64,000 bases of DNA, taken from NCBI RefSeq assembly GCF_039929605.1, contig NZ_JBDSQX010000098.1, forward strand, positions 1-64,000, read 5' to 3'. The notes beneath the pieces are model-generated. The model saw only the letters and a program-made list of their open reading frames with translations. It did not search any database and was not told where the DNA came from. The position numbers were made by a program, and so were the translations under genes. Origin of the DNA: Pelomonas sp039929605. Its GTDB lineage: Bacteria; Pseudomonadota; Gammaproteobacteria; Burkholderiales; Burkholderiaceae_C. This document shows, one piece after another, positions 14,611 to 23,331 of this stretch (the first letter of the stretch is position 1; every line of letters starts with the position of its first letter).

Positions 14611-17152
14611 GCGCGGCCGCCGTCGTCTGCAGCGCGTCCAGCACCTGCTTTTGCGAGCCCAGGCACAGGTCGATCACTTCGCGCGCCTGGGCGACGTAGT
14701 AGCCCAGCTGCTCGTCGCTGCGTGTCATCGCTTGGCCCAAGCGCTCCTCCAGCGCGGCCAGGTGCTGCACCAGTTGCGCGTTGGCGCCCTGGAACTGTTC
14801 CACCGCCGCGCCAAAGCCCTCGCCCATGCTGCCCATCTCGGCGGCGCTGGCGGCGATGGTGGTGGCGGCCTCGGCCAGCGCCTGCCCGGTGGCGTCGGCC
14901 TGCGCGGTGAAGCGCTGGCCCAGGGCTTCGAGCTGGTTGGCGGAGCTGCCCACCAGCGTGTCGACCTGGGACGCCGCGCCCGCCAGCAGCGCGTCGATGG
15001 CCGCGCGCTGCTCGCCGGCCGCCTGTTGCAGCGACGCCAGCAGCGTCGACACGGTCTGCATCAGCTCCGCGCGCTCGGCCAGCGCGGCGCGGTCCTGGGC
15101 CTGGCTCTGCGCCAACTGCTCGCGCAGTGCGGCCACCACCTCGACAGCGGCGCGCGGCGCTTCGCCAGCGGCCTTCAGCAGCGCGCCGGCCTCGGTCAGC
15201 GTGGTCTGCGCCTGGGCATCGTTCTGGGCGACGAGGTCGCGCGTATGCCGCAGCAGGCCGTCGGCGAGCTGTTGCTGCTGCGCCAACTGAGCGGCGCCTG
15301 CGGCCTGTAGCTCGGTGCGCCAGGCGGCCAGGCGTTCGGCATCGTGGCTGGCGTGGGCCGATTGCAGCTGGCCGTTGGCGGCGGCCAGCGCGGCGATGGC
15401 GGCTTGCGTTTGCGTGCCAAACCGGTCGGTCAGTTCGGCCAGCGCGTCCTGCGCGCGTTGGCCGCTGGCGGCCAGCAATTGCTGCGCAGCGTCGCGCTGG
15501 GCCGCCAGCAGCGTCTCGTTGGCGGCGCGTTGCTCGGTCAGCGCCAAGCCTTCAGCGCGGGCTTCGGCACGGTGCTGGGCATCGAGCTCGGCCTGCATGG
15601 CCGCGTGGCGGGTCTGCGTGTCGGCGATGCGGTCGAGCAAGTCCTTGGTCTGCGCCGCAAAACCGGTGGTCAGCTCGGTCAAGGCGTTCTGGGCGCGGGC
15701 GCCGCTGTCGGCCAGCAGCTGCTGCGCGGCCTCGCGCTGGGCGGCCAGCAGTTGCTCGTTGGCAGCGCGTTGCCGGGCCAGGGCCTCGGCTTCGCCCAGC
15801 ACGTCGGCACGGCGTTGGGCGTCCTGTTCGGCCTGCGCCGCCTGCTGGCGGGCTTGCGCCTCGGCCACGCGGTCCAGCAGCGTTTGCGTCTGCGCGGCAA
15901 AGTGGTCGGCGGTCTCGGCGATGGTCTGTTGGGCGGCAGCGCGTTGCTCGGCCAGCGCGTCGACCTGGCTGCGCAGCGCATCGGCGCGGGCGGCATCGGC
16001 CTGGGCCTGCGCGGCGAGCAGGGCCTGCACCTCGGCGGCCCAGCGGTCGCTCAGTCGTTCGACGGCCTGCTGCGAGGCGGCGCCCGTGTCGGCCAGCAGC
16101 TGCAGCGCGGCCTCGCGTTGCCGCTCCAGTCCCTCGGCCTGAGTGCGGGCGGCGGTTTCACCCTGCTGCGCAACTTGCGCGACTCCCGCTTCGAAACGGG
16201 CCCCGAGCGCCGTGAGCTGCTCGCCCACCTGCGTGCCCACGCGCTCGTGCAGCGCGGCGGCTTCGCGGGCAATGCCGGCCATCGCGGCCTCGGCAGCGGG
16301 CTGGATCGCAGCACCCGCCAGGCGCGCGCTCTCGGCCAGGCTGGTGCGCAGCGTCGTGTCCACGCTGATCGCCAGCGCCGTGTAGGCCTTGTGGGTCTCG
16401 CCGTGGAACTGGCTGTTCTGCGTGGCCAGCTGGTCGGCCATCGCTTGCGCGAACTTCTGCAGTTGGGCGACGAGTTCCTGCTGGTGGGTGCGCGCGGCTT
16501 CGGTCGCCGCCACCTCGGCCGCTTGCAGCTCGATGGCGCGGCGGTGCGCGGCCGTCAGCGGTCGGAAGCGGCCGAGCAGGGCCGCGTCCAGCCGGCCAAC
16601 CACCGCAGCGCGCTCGCGGCGGGCCAGGGCCACCATCAGGCACAGCATGGCCGACCCCGTCACGCCCGCCACGCTGGCGCTGAAGGCCAGGCCCAGACCC
16701 TGCACCGGCGCACCCAGCGCGTTGCGTAGCGCGGCGAGGTCGGCTGTCTGGCCCAGTGCGCTGGCCGTGCTGCTCAGCGTGATGACCAGACCGATGAAAG
16801 TGCCCAGCATGCCCAGCAGCACCAGCAGCCCGGCCAGCGCCGGGGCCAGCGCCAGGCCGGGCACGGCCACGCGAATGCCGTCCAGGCGTTGTTGCACGGC
16901 GGCGCGCAGCGTGGCGGGCACGGTGGCGACCCAGCCGTCGGTGGGCTCGACGGCCAGCGCCGCGTCCAGCTCGCGGCCAGCGCGGCGAAAGGCGTTCAGC
17001 TCCAGCACGCCCAGCACGAAAAAGGCGGCGATCAGCAGCGTCATCGCCAGCGCCACCGGGTGGTGGCGGGCGGCGGCCAGCGCGGCGCCGGCAATGCCCG
17101 CGAGGCCGGCCGCAAGGGCGAGGGGGTAGAGGGCGTTCAGGAAACGGTTCAT
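14603..17152 (-). CDS. DUF802 protein: MotA/ExbB-like channel with long coiled-coil tail (ZorA-like)
   Basis: An 849-residue protein. The first 180 residues hold four predicted membrane helices, including LLVLLGMLGTFIGLVITLSS and GLAFSASVAGVTGSAMLCLM, the core signature of MotA/TolQ/ExbB proton channels. Residues about 190-830 are Ala/Gln/Glu-rich coiled coil with three long imperfect repeats of roughly 80 residues (variants of LLDRIADTQTRHAAMQAELD, QRAANE and LLAAQRDAAQQLLA). This layout, plus an OmpA-type partner next door, resembles ZorA of the Zorya defence system, whose cytoplasmic tail transmits signals. Known family: DUF802. Defence function is not established here. Confidence 0.8.
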   Translation of the reverse strand: MNRFLNALYPLALAAGLAGIAGAALAAARHHPVALAMTLLIAAFFVLGVLELNAFRRAGRELDAALAVEPTDGWVATVPATLRAAVQQRLDGIRVAVPGLALAPALAGLLVLLGMLGTFIGLVITLSSTASALGQTADLAALRNALGAPVQGLGLAFSASVAGVTGSAMLCLMVALARRERAAVVGRLDAALLGRFRPLTAAHRRAIELQAAEVAATEAARTHQQELVAQLQKFAQAMADQLATQNSQFHGETHKAYTALAISVDTTLRTSLAESARLAGAAIQPAAEAAMAGIAREAAALHERVGTQVGEQLTALGARFEAGVAQVAQQGETAARTQAEGLERQREAALQLLADTGAASQQAVERLSDRWAAEVQALLAAQAQADAARADALRSQVDALAEQRAAAQQTIAETADHFAAQTQTLLDRVAEAQARQQAAQAEQDAQRRADVLGEAEALARQRAANEQLLAAQREAAQQLLADSGARAQNALTELTTGFAAQTKDLLDRIADTQTRHAAMQAELDAQHRAEARAEGLALTEQRAANETLLAAQRDAAQQLLAASGQRAQDALAELTDRFGTQTQAAIAALAAANGQLQSAHASHDAERLAAWRTELQAAGAAQLAQQQQLADGLLRHTRDLVAQNDAQAQTTLTEAGALLKAAGEAPRAAVEVVAALREQLAQSQAQDRAALAERAELMQTVSTLLASLQQAAGEQRAAIDALLAGAASQVDTLVGSSANQLEALGQRFTAQADATGQALAEAATTIAASAAEMGSMGEGFGAAVEQFQGANAQLVQHLAALEERLGQAMTRSDEQLGYYVAQAREVIDLCLGSQKQVLDALQTTAAAHG

Positions 17153-17826
17153 CAGGGGGCGTCGTCATGCAAGGCTTCAATCAAGCCTTGCACCGGTTGA
17201 AGTCGGAGGTCCAGCTCGGCCCGCAGCGCGCGCTGCAGGTCGGCCCAGAAGCGTTGGCGCCAGCGGCGTGGGTCGGCGGCGTGGTGGGCTTGCGCGCGGC
17301 GGGTCAGCAGCGCCGGCAGGCCGGTGAGGGCCTGACGCTCCTGCATGACGACGGCGCGCTCGAACACCGCGTCCAGTTGCGCCAGGTGCGCCAGCGGGCC
17401 GGACGCCGCGGCGAGCCGCGTGCGCAGCCGCTCGCGCAGCGTGGCGACGCGGGCGGCCATGCTGCGCTGCTGCTGGGTGTGGTGCAGGCGGTAGGGCGCC
17501 AGCAGGTCGGCCAGCGGCACGCCTTCGGGCGCGGGCTCGGCGGCGTCCTGCGCCAGCAGCGCGTCGTCGAAGGCGCTGCTCAGGTCGGCTTGAAGGCGGT
17601 CCAGCGCGGCGGCGGCCCAGTCCTGGGCTTCCTGGCGGGCGGCAGCATCAGTGACGCTTGCGGGCGCCGTGGCCAGCAGCTGCGACAGCCCGATGGCCTC
17701 CGCCCAGCCCAGCCAGCCACCCAGCCGCTCGGCCACAGGCGCCGTGCGCACCGGCGCCACGCCCCATTGCAGCAGCAACCGGGCCAGGGGCTCGGCCGCG
17801 AGGGGCTGCGATGGGGCTGCTTGCAT
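17152..17826 (-). CDS. DUF3348-type protein, first gene of the stator cluster
   Basis: A 224-residue soluble, helical protein (QPLAAEPLARLLLQWGV near the N-terminus; LADLLAPYRLHHTQQQRSMA in the middle; RWRQRFWADLQRALRAELDL near the end). The sequence and its place upstream of DUF802, OmpA and DUF2894 genes match DUF3348. Its stop shares one base with the DUF802 start, so the four genes form one tight operon. No catalytic motif is seen. A structural or regulatory role for the membrane complex is an inference from context. Confidence 0.78.
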   Translation of the reverse strand: MQAAPSQPLAAEPLARLLLQWGVAPVRTAPVAERLGGWLGWAEAIGLSQLLATAPASVTDAAARQEAQDWAAAALDRLQADLSSAFDDALLAQDAAEPAPEGVPLADLLAPYRLHHTQQQRSMAARVATLRERLRTRLAAASGPLAHLAQLDAVFERAVVMQERQALTGLPALLTRRAQAHHAADPRRWRQRFWADLQRALRAELDLRLQPVQGLIEALHDDAP

Positions 17827-17948
17827 CGGTGTCGCCGCGCCTTGTGGACGCGCGAGGAAAAAGGGCGAGAGTTTAGTGAACGCCGATCCGCAGGGCCATG
17901 CGGCGTGCCCGGGCGGCGCCCGGCGCAGAATCCTTCGACCCCCCAGCC

Positions 17949-19067
17949 ATGACGCCGCGAATGCCCGCTCCCACCTCTTTAGACGCCGACATCACCCTGC
18001 GCAACCACTGCAGCCGCTGGCTGAACGGCCACCGACCGCTGCGTTCGATGCGCGAGTCCCTGCTGGCACTGGCCGAGGTGCCGGAGGCCGCCTTGCCGCT
18101 GGACGTCTACGGCCAGGGCCAGGCCCTGCAGGCGCTGGAGGCCGAGGTGGGCGCGCTGTTAGGCAAGCCGGCCGCGCGCTTCATGCACAAGGGCGTGGCG
18201 GCGCAACTGGCGGCCTTGCGCGTGCATTGCGGCGACGGCGACGGCCCGGTGACGCTGCACCCGCAGAGCCACATCGCCGTCGACGAGGCCGAGGCGTTCG
18301 AGAAGCTGCTGGGCCTGCGCGGCCTGCGCATCGGCCGGGCGGACGCGCCCTTCGACATCGAGCATCTGGCGGCGCAGCCCCAGCATCCGGCTGTTGTCGT
18401 CGTCGAGCTGCCGTTGCGCCGCGCCGGCTACCGCCTGCCCACCTGGGAAGACCTGGTCAACATCAGCAGTTGGTGCCGCGCCGCGCGCGTGCCGCTGCAC
18501 TTCGACGGCGCCCGTCTCTGGGAGGCCTCCGCCCATTACGGCCGCCCGCTGGCCGAGATCGCTGAGCTGGCCGACTCGGTCTACGTGTCCTTCTACAAGG
18601 GCCTGGGCGGCCTCGCGGGCTGCGTGCTGGCGGGCAGCGAGACCTTCATCGCCGCTACCGCCCCTTGGCAATCGCGCCTGGCCGGCAACGTCTTCACGCT
18701 GCACCCCTTCGTGCTGAGCGCGCTGCAGGGTCTGCGCACGCAGCTGCCGCGCATGCCCGAGTACCGCGAGCGCGCTCAGTCGCTAGCTGCCGCGCTGGGC
18801 GCGGTGCCCGGCTGGCGCGTGGCGCCCGAGGTGCCGCAGGTCAATGCCTTCCAGCTGCACCTGCCCTTGGCGCCCGACCGGCTGCGCGAGGCCCTGTTGG
18901 GCGTGGCCCGGGGCGATGGCTTCTGGCTGGGCGCGCGGGCGGTGGCCTCACACCTCGTCGAAGGCGGCGCGATGGTGGAGGTCGTCATCGGTGACGCGGC
19001 CGGGGGTTGGCTGGACGGCGAAGCGCTCGACGCGCTGCGGCGCGCGGTGGCGTTGGCGGCGGGTTGA
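17949..19067 (+). CDS. PLP-dependent beta-eliminating lyase / threonine aldolase-like protein
   Basis: A 372-residue fold-type I PLP enzyme of the aromatic amino acid beta-eliminating lyase/threonine aldolase family. Visible features are HPQSHIAVDEAEAFEKL, the cofactor-Asp region LHFDGARLWE and the Schiff-base lysine in SVYVSFYKGLGGLAGC (about residue 215). Threonine aldolases cleave L-threonine or allo-threonine to glycine and acetaldehyde; actual substrate not proven. The ATG at 17949 was chosen because homologous-looking sequence begins shortly after it; 17898 is an in-frame alternative and neither has a strong ribosome site. Confidence 0.8.
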   Translation: MTPRMPAPTSLDADITLRNHCSRWLNGHRPLRSMRESLLALAEVPEAALPLDVYGQGQALQALEAEVGALLGKPAARFMHKGVAAQLAALRVHCGDGDGPVTLHPQSHIAVDEAEAFEKLLGLRGLRIGRADAPFDIEHLAAQPQHPAVVVVELPLRRAGYRLPTWEDLVNISSWCRAARVPLHFDGARLWEASAHYGRPLAEIAELADSVYVSFYKGLGGLAGCVLAGSETFIAATAPWQSRLAGNVFTLHPFVLSALQGLRTQLPRMPEYRERAQSLAAALGAVPGWRVAPEVPQVNAFQLHLPLAPDRLREALLGVARGDGFWLGARAVASHLVEGGAMVEVVIGDAAGGWLDGEALDALRRAVALAAG

Positions 19068-19943
19068 TCAGCCCGGCGGGCCGTTGACGAAGGCGGTCAC
19101 GTCGTCCAGCACCGGCACCAGCCAGCGCAGCGGCGCACCGAAGGCGCCGATCATCGTCATGTGGCTGGCGCGCTCGTAGAACTTCAGCGTCACCGGCACG
19201 CCCAGCGACTGCAGCTTCGTGGCCAGGGCCTGGGTGTTGCGCTGCGGGTTCACGAGCTTGTCACTCGTGGCGGCGCCCAGGAAGCTGCGCGGCGCGCCTC
19301 GGCTGGCGTGCTCCAGCGGCTGCGTGCCGGGCGGGTAGTCGGGGTGGAAGAACACCGGCTTGGCGTCGGGGTTCTCGATGGGCAGGAAGTCGTAGGGCCC
19401 GGCCAGGCCGATGAAGCCGGCCAGTTCGCGCGGCGAGCGGCCGGCGGCCTTCAGCCAGCGCGGGTCCAGCGCCAGCATCGCGGCGTTGTAGGCGCCGGCG
19501 CTGTGGCCCATGACGAACACCCGCTGCGGGTTGCCGCCCAGGCGGTCGGCATGGGTCAGCGCCCAGGCGACCGCCGTGGCGCTGTCTTTCAAGAACTCCG
19601 GGTAGCGCACCTCGGGGTAGAGGCGGTAGTCGGCCACCATCGTCAGGATGCCGCGCGAGGCGAGCGCCTCGCCAACGAAGGCGAAGTCGGCGCGCTCACC
19701 ACGGGTCCAGGAGCCGCCGTAAAAGAACACCACCACCGGCCAGCCGCCACGCGGCGCGGCGCGGCGCGGCCGGTACACGTCCACCAACTGGCGTTCACCA
19801 GGGCCGTAGGACGCGCCCTGGCTCACCGTGTGCGTGTTGCTTGATGCCAGCGCGTTCAGCACCTGCGTCGGCGCCCAGAACACCAGCCCGCCCGCCAGTG
19901 CGATCGCGGCGAGCAAGGCCACGCCAAGCTTGGGCAGAGTCAT
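19068..19943 (-). CDS. Membrane-anchored or secreted alpha/beta-hydrolase (esterase)
   Basis: A 291-residue protein with an N-terminal signal or anchor helix (LGVALLAAIALAGGLVFWAP). It belongs to the carboxylesterase-like alpha/beta-hydrolases: VVVFFYGGSWTRGE takes the place of the usual HGGG oxyanion motif with Tyr instead of His, GHSAGAYNA holds the nucleophile Ser (about residue 150), and the C-terminal ASHMTMIG holds the catalytic His candidate. The substrate is unknown. Its stop abuts the end of the convergent aldolase gene without any spacer, leaving no room for separate terminators. Confidence 0.82.
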   Translation of the reverse strand: MTLPKLGVALLAAIALAGGLVFWAPTQVLNALASSNTHTVSQGASYGPGERQLVDVYRPRRAAPRGGWPVVVFFYGGSWTRGERADFAFVGEALASRGILTMVADYRLYPEVRYPEFLKDSATAVAWALTHADRLGGNPQRVFVMGHSAGAYNAAMLALDPRWLKAAGRSPRELAGFIGLAGPYDFLPIENPDAKPVFFHPDYPPGTQPLEHASRGAPRSFLGAATSDKLVNPQRNTQALATKLQSLGVPVTLKFYERASHMTMIGAFGAPLRWLVPVLDDVTAFVNGPPG

Positions 19944-20089
19944 GTTTGACTTACGCCGCGCGAGCCGCGCTGGATGCTGGCCACAAAAGCAATCGGCCGC
20001 CAGGGCATGCCGTGGCGACCGATTGGGGGCCCGATGAAGTTGAGTTCAAAGGGCTGAACGAGGCGAAGGGCTTGAAAGGCCGTGGGGCC

Positions 20090-20356
20090 TTACCTACGAC
20101 CGGAACCACCGCCGCTGGGCGGTGGGCCGGAGCGGCGCTCCAGGTGGCGGAAGGTGATGCGGCCCTTGCTCAAGTCATAGGGCGACATTTCCAACGACAC
20201 GTTGTCGCCGGCCAGGATGCGGATGTGATGCTTGCGCATCTTGCCGCCGGTGTAGGCGATGACCTGGTGGCCATTCGTCAGCGTCACACGAAAACGCGAG
20301 TCGGGCAGGACTTCGTGGACAACGCCCTGCATTTCGATCAGTTCTTCTTTGGCCAA
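20090..20356 (-). CDS. infA: Translation initiation factor IF-1 (paralogue)
   Basis: An 88-residue S1/OB-fold protein that is almost invariant in IF-1 positions: AKEELIEMQGVVHEVLPDSR, NGHQVIAYTGGKMRKHHIRI and DLSKGRITFRHLERR. IF-1 binds the ribosomal A site during initiation. The canonical first codon is a TTG (20354-20356) directly before AKEELIE, with GGAG nine bases upstream; the open frame to 20428 has no family support. The C-terminus is longer and Gly/Arg-rich (SGPPPSGGGSGRR) compared with the 72-residue E. coli factor. Linkage to a cold-shock gene fits the extra IF-1 copy of beta-proteobacteria. Confidence 0.9.
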   Translation of the reverse strand: MAKEELIEMQGVVHEVLPDSRFRVTLTNGHQVIAYTGGKMRKHHIRILAGDNVSLEMSPYDLSKGRITFRHLERRSGPPPSGGGSGRR

Positions 20357-20444
20357 GTGTTGGGCTCCGTTGCGGAAAATTAGACGGGAGGCCGTGCACG
20401 AGGCCGTGCCGGCGACGAATGCGGCCATTCAAGGCCGCGCGTTG

Positions 20445-20669
20445 TCAGTGGCAATTTGCCCAGGCCAGACCTTCGGCCCGCGCATAGCGCAAGGCTGCCT
20501 TCGGACTGACAAAGCTCGGCGTGAATTGCATCACACGATCGACGCTGGCCATACCCTGGCCGGACCGGATTGAGACGACGGCATGAAAGCCGCCATCGTT
20601 GCCAGCCTGCGTCATGGGAGAGACGACGTAGCGTCCCACTTCTAGGTTCTTGTTGTTGTTCTTGTACAT
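20445..20669 (-). CDS. Small conserved protein between csp and infA
   Basis: A 74-residue protein starting MYKNNNKNLEVGRYVVSPMT, then SVDRVMQFTPSF and ALRYARAEGLAWANC. I recognise it as a type often found near cold-shock genes in Burkholderiales but know no function or named family. The Asn/Lys-rich start, strong Tyr/Val core and location in a csp-infA block suggest a small cytosolic protein, possibly cold-induced (inference). The ribosome site is weak. Confidence 0.65.
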   Translation of the reverse strand: MYKNNNKNLEVGRYVVSPMTQAGNDGGFHAVVSIRSGQGMASVDRVMQFTPSFVSPKAALRYARAEGLAWANCH

Positions 20670-20750
20670 CTTCTTGTTCTTGGTATGGGTCGTGCCACGG
20701 CGACCGCAAGGGGTCGCCGTGAGCTGGGCGCGCGTGGGCGCCCAGTTCGC

Positions 20751-20963
20751 TCAAAGTGAGCGAATGTTCGAAGCCTGCAGACCCTTGGGGCCTTGCTTGG
20801 TTTCGAACTCAACCTTGGCGCCTTCGGCCAGCGAGCGGAAGCCGCCGGCGTTCTTGATTTCGCTGTGGTGGGCGAAGAGGTCCTTGCCGCCGCCGTCAGG
20901 CGTGATGAAGCCGAAGCCCTTGCCGTCGTCGAACCACTTCACGGTGCCGATTTCTGTCGTCAT
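20751..20963 (-). CDS. Cold-shock domain protein (CspA family)
   Basis: A 70-residue OB-fold protein with both RNA-binding motifs: GTVKWFDDGKGFGFITPDG (RNP1) and DLFAHHSEI (RNP2). It should act as an RNA chaperone at low temperature. The ATG at 20963 follows AAGGAAA at a good distance; the longer frame to 21047 reads into the leader. About 300 bases separate this start from the next gene, room for the long structured 5' leader typical of csp mRNAs. Confidence 0.93.
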   Translation of the reverse strand: MTTEIGTVKWFDDGKGFGFITPDGGGKDLFAHHSEIKNAGGFRSLAEGAKVEFETKQGPKGLQASNIRSL

Positions 20964-21260
20964 GATGTTTCCTTGGAAAATTGGAATAGAGAAGAACTCC
21001 GCCGGCAACATCGCCATGCGGAGACAGAAACACTCAAGAACACTCACCGGGAGTTGCTGAAGCGAGCCGCTCGCGAGAACGGGCCAGGGGATGGCCAGCG
21101 GGGCTGCAGATAAGACCTTGAGAAAACGGTCTTGTGCGAATCTATCCCGCCATTTTACACACCAACAGCAACCTCACGCCAGGCCGAGCCTTGCGCAAGG
21201 CCCGGAACACCGGTAGTAAGTCATCGTGGCACGCCCTGGGCATACGCCCGGCGACCGCGC

Positions 21261-22547
21261 TCAAAGCTGCGTGCGCAGGGTCCTGGCCAGCATCTCCCAC
21301 AGCCGCTCCGACCACGGGCGCTGCCGCCACTCATCCAGCGTGATGCGGCGAGCCTTGGCCCAGTCGCCCTCGAACACGGCTTGCTGCTGCTGGCCGAACT
21401 CGGCGTTCAGCACGTTCAGGTTGGCCTCGTCATTGAGGCGGAAGGAGCGGTTGTCGAAGTTGGTGGACCCCACCGACGCGAACATGCCGTCCACCACCAG
21501 GCCCTTCACATGGAACATCGTCGGCTGGTATTCGGCGAACTCAATGCCGGCCTCCAGCATCGGGCCCCAACTGCTGCGCGAGGCCTTGCGCACGGTCTCC
21601 GAGTCGATGTGGCCGCTCGGCGTCAGCACGCGGATCTTCACGCCCCGCTTCGCCGCGTCCACCAGCGTCTGGATCGTCAGGTCGTCGGGCACGAAATAGG
21701 AGTTGGCCAGGGCTATGGTCTTGCGCGCCGCCGTGATGGACAGCAGGTACATCAGCTGCATGCTCTCGCTGCCGCCGCTGGGCGAACTGCTGAACATCTG
21801 CGCCGAATACGTTCCCCCCGGCTGCAGCGCGGGGAAATAGGCCTCGCCGTGCAGCACCTCACCGGTGGCGCGCATCCAGTTGTCCAGGAACACCGACTGC
21901 ATCTGCGCTACCACCGGCCCGGCCACGCGGTAGTGCGTGTCGCGCCACTCCGTCTCGTTGCGGGCGTTGCCGCGCCATTGGTCGGCAATGCCCACGCCGC
22001 CCGTGAAGCCGATGCGCCCGTCGACGACCAGCAGCTTGCGGTGGGTGCGGTTGTTCATCTGCCCCCAGTTGGCCCAGCGTGGCTCGTGGAAGCGCTGGCA
22101 GGCCACGCCGGCGGCTTTCATCTCGTCCAGCATCGCCTGATCCATCTTCATGCTGCCCACCCAGTCCAGCAGCACGTTCACCTTCACGCCGGCCCGGGCG
22201 CGCTCGGTCAGCGCGTTAGCGAACTCCCGCCCGATGCTGCCCGACCAGTAGATATAGGTCTCGAAGTTCACCGTCGCCTTGGCCGAGCGGATGGCCGCCA
22301 GCATGGGCGGGAAGATCTCGTCGCCGTTGCGCAGCGTCTGTACCTCGTTGCCCTCCACCAGCGGCGGCCCCAGCAGCGCGCTCAGCGCACGCCTGAATTC
22401 CGCGTCGTCGGTCTCGTAGAGCTTGGACAGCTTCTGGTCGATCTTGGTCTCATGGGTCGACAGGTTCTGATACAGCAGCACGCCCAGCAGCGTTGCCGCC
22501 GCCGTCACCAGGACAACGATCCACGTGGAATGCCTTGCCGCCTTCAT
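21261..22547 (-). CDS. Phospholipase D-like cardiolipin synthase
   Basis: A 428-residue membrane-anchored protein (N-terminal helix WIVVLVTAAATLLGVLLYQN) with two HKD active-site motifs: HRKLLVVDG followed by GFTGG (about residues 168-182), and FHVKGLVVDG followed by GSTNFDNRS (about residues 345-365). This is the bacterial cardiolipin synthase/phospholipase D arrangement, closer in layout to ClsB-type enzymes than to the two-helix ClsA. It should join two phosphatidyl units to make cardiolipin. The ATG at 22547 is used; a TTG codon just before it is in frame. Confidence 0.87.
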   Translation of the reverse strand: MKAARHSTWIVVLVTAAATLLGVLLYQNLSTHETKIDQKLSKLYETDDAEFRRALSALLGPPLVEGNEVQTLRNGDEIFPPMLAAIRSAKATVNFETYIYWSGSIGREFANALTERARAGVKVNVLLDWVGSMKMDQAMLDEMKAAGVACQRFHEPRWANWGQMNNRTHRKLLVVDGRIGFTGGVGIADQWRGNARNETEWRDTHYRVAGPVVAQMQSVFLDNWMRATGEVLHGEAYFPALQPGGTYSAQMFSSSPSGGSESMQLMYLLSITAARKTIALANSYFVPDDLTIQTLVDAAKRGVKIRVLTPSGHIDSETVRKASRSSWGPMLEAGIEFAEYQPTMFHVKGLVVDGMFASVGSTNFDNRSFRLNDEANLNVLNAEFGQQQQAVFEGDWAKARRITLDEWRQRPWSERLWEMLARTLRTQL

Positions 22548-22729
22548 CAAATTGCTCTGTCCCCGCGCGCCAGAACTGGCCGCAACGATGCTAGGGAGCG
22601 CTCGGCCCGGCTGGCGTAGGCCGGCGCCGCGTCACCGCCAGCGCCGGCGCTGTTCAGGCGCGCTCCACGCGGCGCTGGAAGCCGTTGCATTGGAGCGGCG
22701 CTGGCCCTGGGCATCGGGCCCGCGCAGTG

Positions 22730-23179
22730 CTACTTCAGCAGCAGCTCCTGCAGCTCCATGCTGCCCGCCAGCTTGCGCATCACCTTGCGCTCGCCGGAGG
22801 CCGCTTCCATCTTGTGCTGATCCATGGCCATGAAGGCCTCGTACTTCTTCTGGATCTCCAGTTGCTGGGCATTCGACAGATAGTCCTTGGACTCGATGGC
22901 CAGGATCAGGTCCGGCTCGCCCTCGCGGGCGTTGTTTACCTGGAACACGTGGTAGGAGACGATGTAGCCCTCCTTCTTGCCGAACTCGCTGGATTTCTTC
23001 CAGGTCTTGGCCAGGAAGTCCATGTAGTTCTCGGCCTGGCCGGGCTCGATCTTGATGCTGGAGAAGTTCCAGACCGTGCCGGGCTTGTAGCTGGACTCCT
23101 GCGCCTGGGCCGTGGCCGAGCCAAGAATCATCAGGCCCGCTGCAAACAGTGACGTCGTGATGCGTGTCGCGAACTTCAT
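22730..23179 (-). CDS. Secreted protein of unknown function
   Basis: A 149-residue protein with a clear signal peptide (MKFATRITTSLFAAGLMILG, cleavage near AQA-QE). The mature part is about 125 residues, rich in Lys, Glu and aromatic residues (WNFSSIKIEPGQAENYMDFL, YIVSYHVFQV, EPDLILAIESKDYLS), consistent with a small dimeric alpha/beta barrel-like ferredoxin fold as in other sequences with this spacing, but that is a guess. No family named. It is preceded by GGAGG-like sequence and stands alone. Confidence 0.65.
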   Translation of the reverse strand: MKFATRITTSLFAAGLMILGSATAQAQESSYKPGTVWNFSSIKIEPGQAENYMDFLAKTWKKSSEFGKKEGYIVSYHVFQVNNAREGEPDLILAIESKDYLSNAQQLEIQKKYEAFMAMDQHKMEAASGERKVMRKLAGSMELQELLLK

Positions 23180-23331
23180 TTGGAGGACTCCTCACCCGTT
23201 GACGCCGGTGATCGCGCTCGCGCGTGAGTGCGCCGGGGCACTGTGCGCCTGCGGCCAGGCTGGCGGTGAAGGGGGTGGCACCGGGCTGCTGGGGGAGCGG
23301 CATTCATCTTCAGGATGCTGGGGGGTGCTAA

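Noticed and set aside
15300..16200. Regularly spaced repeats suggesting a CRISPR array
   Set aside because: The repeats are long, imperfect and in frame within the DUF802 coding sequence; no spacers of constant length exist.
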